DNA of 11,495 nucleotides, from positions 1 through 11,495 of the forward strand of contig CAJXAS010000034.1 in the NCBI GenBank assembly GCA_913050305.1, written 5' to 3'. Every line of letters begins with the position of its first letter. Position 1 is the stretch's first letter. The notes below the pieces were generated by a model. It saw nothing but the letters and a program-made list of their open reading frames with translations. It was not told the DNA's origin and ran no database searches. This stretch comes from an uncultured Polaribacter sp. (GTDB lineage: Bacteria > Bacteroidota > Bacteroidia > Flavobacteriales > Flavobacteriaceae). Below, piece after piece: positions 6,954 to 11,495 of this stretch. Made by a program: the position numbers and the translations under genes.

Positions 6954-7982
6954 ATGATTAAAAATGATTTATTTTTAAGAGCCTTAAAAGGAGAAACCGT
7001 AGACAGGCCACCGGTTTGGATGATGCGTCAGGCAGGAAGATATTTGCCAGAGTTTCAGGTAATAAAAAAGAAATACGATTTTTTTACACGTTGCCAAACT
7101 CCAGAATTAGCTTCAGAAATCACCGTACAACCTATTAGAAGGTATGGTATGGATGCGGCCATTTTATTTTCAGACATTTTGGTAATTCCACAAGCAATGA
7201 ATATTGAGGTACAAATGAAACCAGATTTTGGACCTTATTTACCAAATCCTATTCGTACTCAAAAAGATTTAGACCGTGTAGTTGTTCCTGATGTCCAGGA
7301 ATCTTTAGGGTATGTGATGGAGGCTATAAAAGCAACCAAAGAAAAATTAAATAACGATATTCCGTTAATTGGTTTTGCAGGTTCACCTTGGACAATCTTA
7401 TGCTATTGTGTGCAAGGGCAAGGTTCTAAGAATTTTGACAAAGCAAAAGAGTTATGTTTTACGAACCCAGTTATAGCGCACAGCTTATTGCAAAAAATTA
7501 CAGATACAACAATTGCTTATCTAAAAGCAAAAGTTGAAGCGGGTGTAAATGCTGTTCAACTTTTTGATTCTTGGGGCGGTATGCTGTCGCCTGTAGATTA
7601 TCAAGAATTTTCATGGCAATATATGCAGCAAATAATAGATGCTTTAAAAGATATTACGCCTGTAATTGCATTCGGAAAAGGATGTTGGTTTGCTCTAGGT
7701 GACATGTCTAAATCTGGAGCATCTGCATTGGGTGTAGATTGGACGTGTTCTGCAAGAAATGCACGTTATTTATCTGGTGGGAATATTACATTACAAGGTA
7801 ATTTTGATCCGTCAAGATTGTTATCTCCACCAGCAGAAATTAAAAGAATGGTGCATCAAATGATTAATGAATTTGGAAAAGATAGATATATTGTAAACCT
7901 TGGTCATGGTATTTTACCAAATATACCAGTAGAAAATGCGAAAGCATTTGTAGATGCAGTAAAAGAGTATAAAGTTTCATAA
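6954..7982 (+). CDS. hemE: Uroporphyrinogen decarboxylase
   Basis: The 342-residue cytoplasmic enzyme removes the four acetate carboxyls of uroporphyrinogen III to give coproporphyrinogen III, without a cofactor. The first signature is PVWMMRQAGRYLPEF (20-34), with the substrate-binding Arg25 and Arg29. Asp74 in LFSDILVIP is the expected central aspartate that coordinates the pyrrole nitrogens. GFAGSPWTI (140-148), Tyr151 in the following segment, QLFDSWGG (202-209) and NLGHGILP with His318 (315-322) complete the active site. Length is that of the family. The start lies 5 bases after the lipoprotein stop, so the two are translationally close. Confidence 0.97.
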   Translation: MIKNDLFLRALKGETVDRPPVWMMRQAGRYLPEFQVIKKKYDFFTRCQTPELASEITVQPIRRYGMDAAILFSDILVIPQAMNIEVQMKPDFGPYLPNPIRTQKDLDRVVVPDVQESLGYVMEAIKATKEKLNNDIPLIGFAGSPWTILCYCVQGQGSKNFDKAKELCFTNPVIAHSLLQKITDTTIAYLKAKVEAGVNAVQLFDSWGGMLSPVDYQEFSWQYMQQIIDALKDITPVIAFGKGCWFALGDMSKSGASALGVDWTCSARNARYLSGGNITLQGNFDPSRLLSPPAEIKRMVHQMINEFGKDRYIVNLGHGILPNIPVENAKAFVDAVKEYKVS

Positions 7983-8030
7983 AAGGATTTCATTTTAATA
8001 GCTAACGCATATTTTCACGAACCAAAAAGA

Positions 8031-8933
8031 ATGAAAGATAAATTCTACGCTTATATAGAAAATTTACAAGACCAAATAACTTCTAAGATAGAAGCAGTTG
8101 ACGGTCTTGCAGTTTTTGAAGAAGATATTTGGGAAAGAGAGGAAGGTGGAGGAGGAAGAACCCGTGTAATTGAAAACGGAGATGTCTTTGAAAAAGGAGG
8201 CGTAAATATCTCTGCGGTGCATGGAGAATTGCCAGAAGTCTTAAGAAATCAATTTAAAGTAAAAGAGGGTAAATTCTTTGCTTGCGGATTGAGTCTAGTC
8301 TTGCACCCTACGAGTCCTTTTGTGCCAACAGTTCATGCAAACTGGCGCTACTTTGAAATGTATGATGAAGCAGGAAATATCGTTACGCAGTGGTTTGGTG
8401 GTGGACAAGATTTAACTCCGTATTATTTGTTTGATGCAGATGCAATACATTTTCATACAGCTTGTAAATCAGCTTGCGATACCCATGATTTAGAATTTTA
8501 CCCAACATTTAAAAAAGCATGTGATGAATATTTCTGGAATTCACATAGAAATGAGGCACGGGGAATTGGAGGATTATTCTTCGATTATCAAAAAGAAACG
8601 GCGGCATATACCATTCAAGATAGATTCAACTTTGTAACAGAAATTGGGAATAGCTTTTTAGAAAGCTACGTTCCTATTGTTGAGAAAAGAAAAGAGATAG
8701 CGTTTTCTAAAGAACATAAAGATTGGCAAGAGGTAAGAAGAGGACGTTATGTAGAGTTTAATTTAGTGCATGACAGAGGAACCCTTTTCGGTTTAAAAAC
8801 AAATGGAAGAATAGAAAGTATTCTAATGAGTTTACCTCCAATTGTTCAGTGGAAATATAACCATCAACCAGAAAAAAATTCTGAAGAGGAAAGATTGCTG
8901 TCAATTTTGGCAAAACCGAAAGACTGGATTTAG
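8031..8933 (+). CDS. hemF: Oxygen-dependent coproporphyrinogen III oxidase
   Basis: The 300-residue enzyme decarboxylates two propionates of coproporphyrinogen III to vinyl groups using O2, yielding protoporphyrinogen IX. Signatures in order are WEREEGGGGRTRVI (34-47), PTVHANWRYFEM (99-110), WFGGGQDLTPYYLF (121-134), the His pair IHFH (139-142), RGIGGLFFDY (177-186), and RRGRYVEFNLVHDRGTLFGL (236-255). This is the aerobic HemF type, not the radical-SAM HemN type, so the operon as read here fits oxygen-respiring growth; a separate HemN may exist elsewhere. It lies 48 bases after hemE and is the last gene before a 186-base gap. The next pathway enzyme, protoporphyrinogen oxidase, is not adjacent. 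Confidence 0.97.
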   Translation: MKDKFYAYIENLQDQITSKIEAVDGLAVFEEDIWEREEGGGGRTRVIENGDVFEKGGVNISAVHGELPEVLRNQFKVKEGKFFACGLSLVLHPTSPFVPTVHANWRYFEMYDEAGNIVTQWFGGGQDLTPYYLFDADAIHFHTACKSACDTHDLEFYPTFKKACDEYFWNSHRNEARGIGGLFFDYQKETAAYTIQDRFNFVTEIGNSFLESYVPIVEKRKEIAFSKEHKDWQEVRRGRYVEFNLVHDRGTLFGLKTNGRIESILMSLPPIVQWKYNHQPEKNSEEERLLSILAKPKDWI

Positions 8934-9023
8934 TTAATTTATTAACATATTAATAAAATTAAAGCTAATAACTTCATTATTTAATAAAATAATCTGTTTT
9001 TGGCTTTTTTATTGCGAATAATT

Positions 9024-9054
9024 TAAAAATAGATCTTATTAAGTTCTATTTTTA
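9024..9054. terminator. AT-rich hairpin after hemF, candidate terminator
   Basis: TAAAAATAGA (9024-9033) is exactly mirrored by TCTATTTTTA (9045-9054). Inside it, after a one-base T/T mismatch, CTT (9035-9037) pairs with AAG (9041-9043) around a 3-base loop. It lies 90 bases after the hemF stop and 36 bases before the next predicted promoter. The stem has few G-C pairs and its U-rich segment lies within the descending arm, so it is a weaker terminator than the two further right. A regulatory site for the E2 gene is the alternative. Confidence 0.45.
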
Positions 9055-9089
9055 GTATTAAAAATACGTCTTCAGTCAACGTTTTTTAG

Positions 9090-9097
9090 TATTTTTG
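9090..9097 (+). promoter_or_regulatory. -7 element of the E2 gene promoter
   Basis: TATTTTTG matches TAnnTTTG and ends 22 bases before the E2 start codon, predicting a leader of about 15-17 bases. There is no clear TTTG at the -33 position, where CGTCTTCAG is found, so the call rests on the -7 match, spacing and position after the hemF hairpin. Confidence 0.5.
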
Positions 9098-9119
9098 CAA
9101 TCTGTAAAGAAAGATGTAA

Positions 9120-10439
9120 ATGGCAAGATTTGAATTAAAATTACCTAAAATGGGAGAAAGTGTTGCAGAAGCAACGATAACTTCTTGGTTAAAAGAGGTT
9201 GGAGATACCATTGAATTAGATGAGGCTGTCGTAGAAATTGCTACAGATAAAGTAGACTCTGAAGTACCTTCTGAAGTGGAAGGAACTTTAGTAGAAGTTT
9301 TATTTCAAATAGATGATGTAGTTGCTGTAGGCGAAACTATAGCGATTATAGAGATTGAAGGAGAGGATGCAGATAGTGTAAAGACAAAAACGAAGAGTAC
9401 ATCAGATAATTCTCAAGTTATAGAAGTTGAGAAAATTATAGAAAAAGCTAAAAAAGTTGTCGCAACTCCACCTATTAAAACTTCAGGAACAAGTAAATTC
9501 TACTCACCTTTAGTAAGAAATATAGCCCAGACAGAGGGTGTTTCAATAGAGGAGCTGGAAACAATTTCTGGTTCTGGTAAAGATGGTAGAGTGAATAAAG
9601 AAGATATCTTACTGTATCTTGAAAATTTAAAAGCTGCTCCAAAATTACAAGAAGAAAAGGTAGCTGAAGCAAAAATAGTAGTACCAAACAAGGGCGCTGT
9701 TCAAAAGGTAATCCCTGTATCTGTAAACGGGGAGGATGAGGTAATAGAAATGACCAGAATGGGAAAATTAGTTTCCAAACACATGGTTAATTCTATCCAA
9801 ACAGCCGCACATGTTCAATCTTTTATAGAAATAGATGTTACAAATATTGTCAAGTGGAGAGCAAAAGTTAAAGACGAATTCTTAAAGCGAGAAGGAGAGA
9901 AATTAACGTTTACTCCTATTTTAATGCATGCAGTAGCTGCAACATTAAAAAAATATCCAATGATTAATATTGCTTTGGAAGGAGATAAAGTTATTAAAAA
10001 GAAAAATATTAATTTAGGAATGGCTGCGGCTTTACCTGACGGTAATTTGATAGTACCTGTAATTAAAAATGCAGATCAATTAAATATAGTTGGTATGACG
10101 AAGTCTATAAATGATTTAGCCTTAAGAGCAAGAAGCAATCAATTAAAGCCCGATGAAATTCAGGGAGGAACATACACAGTAACAAATATTGGTAGTTTTG
10201 GTTCTGTGATGGGCACACCAATTATTAATCAGCCACAAGTTGCAATTTTAGCCTTAGGTGCCATTAGGAAAGTACCAGCGGTTATAGAAACAGTTGAAGG
10301 AGATTTCATAGGTATTAGACAAATGATGTTTGTATCTCATTCCTATGATCACAGAGTTGTAAATGGTGCCTTAGGTGGAATGTTTATTAAAACTTTAAAA
10401 GATATATTAGAGGCTTGGGACATAAATCAAGATTTCTAA
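9120..10439 (+). CDS. Dihydrolipoyllysine acyltransferase (E2) of a 2-oxo acid dehydrogenase complex
   Basis: The 439-residue protein has the classic E2 layout. A single lipoyl domain covers residues 3-80, with the lipoylated Lys44 in EIATDKVDSEV. A charged linker follows (about 81-125), then a peripheral subunit-binding domain at 128-167 (SPLVRNIAQTEGV, GKDGRVNKEDIL), and the acyltransferase core from about 205. The core shows TYTVTNIGSFG (351-361), TPIINQPQVAILALG (366-380) and SYDHRVVNGALGG (408-420) with catalytic His411. The signature is normally DHRxxDG; here Asn replaces the Asp. The gene transfers acyl groups from lipoamide to CoA. The sequence style resembles branched-chain or mixed-specificity E2 proteins of Bacteroidota, but substrate cannot be settled because E1 and E3 genes are not nearby. 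It has its own predicted promoter and a strong terminator, so it is a single-gene unit. Confidence 0.93.
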   Translation: MARFELKLPKMGESVAEATITSWLKEVGDTIELDEAVVEIATDKVDSEVPSEVEGTLVEVLFQIDDVVAVGETIAIIEIEGEDADSVKTKTKSTSDNSQVIEVEKIIEKAKKVVATPPIKTSGTSKFYSPLVRNIAQTEGVSIEELETISGSGKDGRVNKEDILLYLENLKAAPKLQEEKVAEAKIVVPNKGAVQKVIPVSVNGEDEVIEMTRMGKLVSKHMVNSIQTAAHVQSFIEIDVTNIVKWRAKVKDEFLKREGEKLTFTPILMHAVAATLKKYPMINIALEGDKVIKKKNINLGMAAALPDGNLIVPVIKNADQLNIVGMTKSINDLALRARSNQLKPDEIQGGTYTVTNIGSFGSVMGTPIINQPQVAILALGAIRKVPAVIETVEGDFIGIRQMMFVSHSYDHRVVNGALGGMFIKTLKDILEAWDINQDF

Positions 10440-10461
10440 TAAAACAGTATATACGGTATTT

Positions 10462-10494
10462 AAAACGTTCGAATTTATTCGAGCGTTTTTTTTT
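10462..10494 (+). terminator. Rho-independent terminator after the E2 gene
   Basis: AACGTTCGAA (10464-10473) pairs with TTCGAGCGTT (10478-10487) through ten positions including one T-G wobble, with the four-base loop TTTA. A run of seven Ts follows (10488-10494). It lies 24 bases after the E2 stop codon, in the expected place. Confidence 0.9.
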
Positions 10495-10633
10495 GCTAGC
10501 AAATTTATAATATTGAATTAAACTTATTTTAAAACTTTAATTACGATATTGAATTTAGTATTTTTTATTAGTTCATTTTAAACTCTTTAATTATTTTAGT
10601 AATATATTAATCAAAATTAAAATTTAAAAAAAA

Positions 10634-11368
10634 ATGAAAAAATTGTTATTTTTATTTGTGCTTGTAACTGCTTTAAGTGTTACCTCACAGGAATCTGTAT
10701 TACTCAGAGCTAATTATAAAAAGGGTGATGTATTAGAAGTTAAAATGGAGCAGTCTCAAAATATGGGTGCAAAAGGTGGAGTAGATATGAAAATGTCTAT
10801 GGATATGATTGTAACTTCTAAAGATGGAGATATTATTACTACTGAATCGAAGATTAAATCTATTAACATGAATATGCTTCAAGGCGGGGTGGCTATGAGT
10901 TATGATTCTGCAATGAAAGAAGAAGATTTAGATGAAATGGGTAAAATGATGAAACAGCAGTTTGATCCAATGATGAAATCTACTATTATTTCGAAAGTTA
11001 ATATTCAAGGTGAAATTCTAGAAGCAAAGGTTGAACCATCAAATCCTGCTACGGACCAACTTACAAAACAAGCAAAAGGAGTAAAGTACCCTAGCGAGGA
11101 AGTTTCGGTTGGAACTTCTTGGTCAGATGTAACAAGCCAACAAGGTATGAATGTTACATCAATATTTACTGTTTCTAAAATAGAGAACGGCAAAGTCTAT
11201 ATCAATATAACAGGGTCTGTTACTGGAATGGGAGAGGGCGATGTAAAAGGAGATTTAGTGGTGGATATTGAAACAGGTATTCAAGATTCAGTAAGCTCTG
11301 AAATGGCTATAAACGCAGGTGGAATGGATATGAAAATTTCTATAAAGACTACAACGTCTAAAATGTAA
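10634..11368 (+). CDS. Secreted methionine-rich protein of unknown function
   Basis: The 244-residue protein opens with a clear Sec signal peptide: two lysines, a hydrophobic core (4-15) and a probable signal peptidase I site around SVTSQ/E (15-20). No lipobox cysteine, and in fact no cysteine at all, is present. The mature part is beta-strand-like with alternating short strands, and has 22 methionines in the whole protein, many in patterns such as KMSMDM and NMNM. It ends near GGMDMKISIK. The length, signal and methionine-laced strands resemble DUF6263-type proteins common in Flavobacteriaceae, but this is from memory and not a confident domain call. It would be exported to the periplasm or beyond. 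No promoter motif was found upstream; the start codon follows an A-rich leader (eight or nine As), usual for this phylum. It appears to be a single-gene unit bounded by two terminators. Confidence 0.85.
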   Translation: MKKLLFLFVLVTALSVTSQESVLLRANYKKGDVLEVKMEQSQNMGAKGGVDMKMSMDMIVTSKDGDIITTESKIKSINMNMLQGGVAMSYDSAMKEEDLDEMGKMMKQQFDPMMKSTIISKVNIQGEILEAKVEPSNPATDQLTKQAKGVKYPSEEVSVGTSWSDVTSQQGMNVTSIFTVSKIENGKVYINITGSVTGMGEGDVKGDLVVDIETGIQDSVSSEMAINAGGMDMKISIKTTTSKM

Positions 11369-11398
11369 CCTCAAAGAATTACGTACGATAGATTAAAG

Positions 11399-11428
11399 TG
11401 CCTTGAGAATTTCTTGAGGCATTTTTTT
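11399..11428 (+). terminator. Rho-independent terminator after the methionine-rich gene
   Basis: TGCCTTGAGA (11399-11408) pairs with TCTTGAGGCA (11412-11421) through ten positions, two of them G-T wobbles, around a 3-base loop. Seven Ts follow (11422-11428). It begins 30 bases after the stop codon of the preceding gene. Confidence 0.9.
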
Positions 11429-11448
11429 ATAAAAAAGCTATATATTAT

Positions 11449-11495
11449 TTATTTTCGTCTAAACAACCACCAATTCATATCTCTTGTTAATTTAT
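11449..11495 (-). CDS. Possible C-terminal end of a convergent gene
   Basis: On the minus strand, 14 complete codons enter from the right edge and end at TAA (11449-11451), reading KLTRDMNWWLFRRK. The frame lies just beyond the terminator of the preceding plus-strand gene, the usual place for the end of a convergent gene. The composition (two Trp, basic tail) looks like a cytoplasmic tail of a membrane protein, but so short an open stretch in AT-rich DNA can occur by chance. No family is recognised. Confidence 0.3.
   Translation of the reverse strand, partial: KLTRDMNWWLFRRK

Noticed and set aside
8976..8993. ATTATTT / AAATAAT hairpin after hemF
   Set aside because: Made only of A and T with a weak 7-bp stem; low-complexity DNA gives such pairs easily.
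10510..10555. Direct repeat ATATTGAATT (10510-10519 and 10546-10555) upstream of the methionine-rich gene
   Set aside because: Only 10 bases and AT-rich, with no adjacent promoter box to give it meaning.

Overview
The window is AT-rich and most likely chromosomal DNA from a marine-type flavobacterium (Bacteroidota, Flavobacteriaceae; something like Polaribacter or Tenacibaculum, though the genus is a guess). Three things point there: promoters of the Bacteroidota type (TTTG, about 19 bases, then TAnnTTTG), A-rich leaders instead of strong Shine-Dalgarno sites, and the protein content.

Layout. At the left edge, on the minus strand, lie the first 45 codons of a TrmH/SpoU-type RNA methyltransferase (1-136), followed by an AraC-family regulator (186-1070). 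A 203-bp divergent region (1071-1273) holds a near-perfect promoter for the regulator, an 8-bp inverted repeat in its leader, and a probable hemA promoter. To the right, on the plus strand, runs a heme-biosynthesis gene run: hemA, a hemC-hemD fusion, hemB, hemL, a small lipoprotein with a PrcB-like C-terminal region, hemE and hemF (1274-8933). A hairpin at 9024-9054 may end it. Next comes a separately promoted lipoylated E2 acyltransferase of a 2-oxo acid dehydrogenase complex (9120-10439) with a strong terminator. Last is a secreted methionine-rich protein of unknown function (10634-11368), also with a strong terminator. A possible minus-strand gene end lies at the right edge. No stretch over 300 bases lacks a gene. 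I saw no tRNA, rRNA, CRISPR array or insertion sequence.

How the genes work together. HemA reduces glutamyl-tRNA to glutamate-1-semialdehyde. HemL converts this to 5-aminolevulinate, HemB to porphobilinogen, HemC to hydroxymethylbilane, and the fused HemD domain to uroporphyrinogen III. HemE makes coproporphyrinogen III, and oxygen-dependent HemF makes protoporphyrinogen IX. The last two steps, protoporphyrinogen oxidase and ferrochelatase, are not in the window. The divergent AraC regulator is the obvious candidate controller, but that rests on position only.

The window is mostly a conserved metabolic locus, and I do not see a clearly new multi-gene system. The points most worth a second look are the lipoprotein tucked between hemL and hemE, the AraC/hemA control region, the HemC-HemD fusion, and the Asn in place of the usual Asp in the E2 active-site signature.
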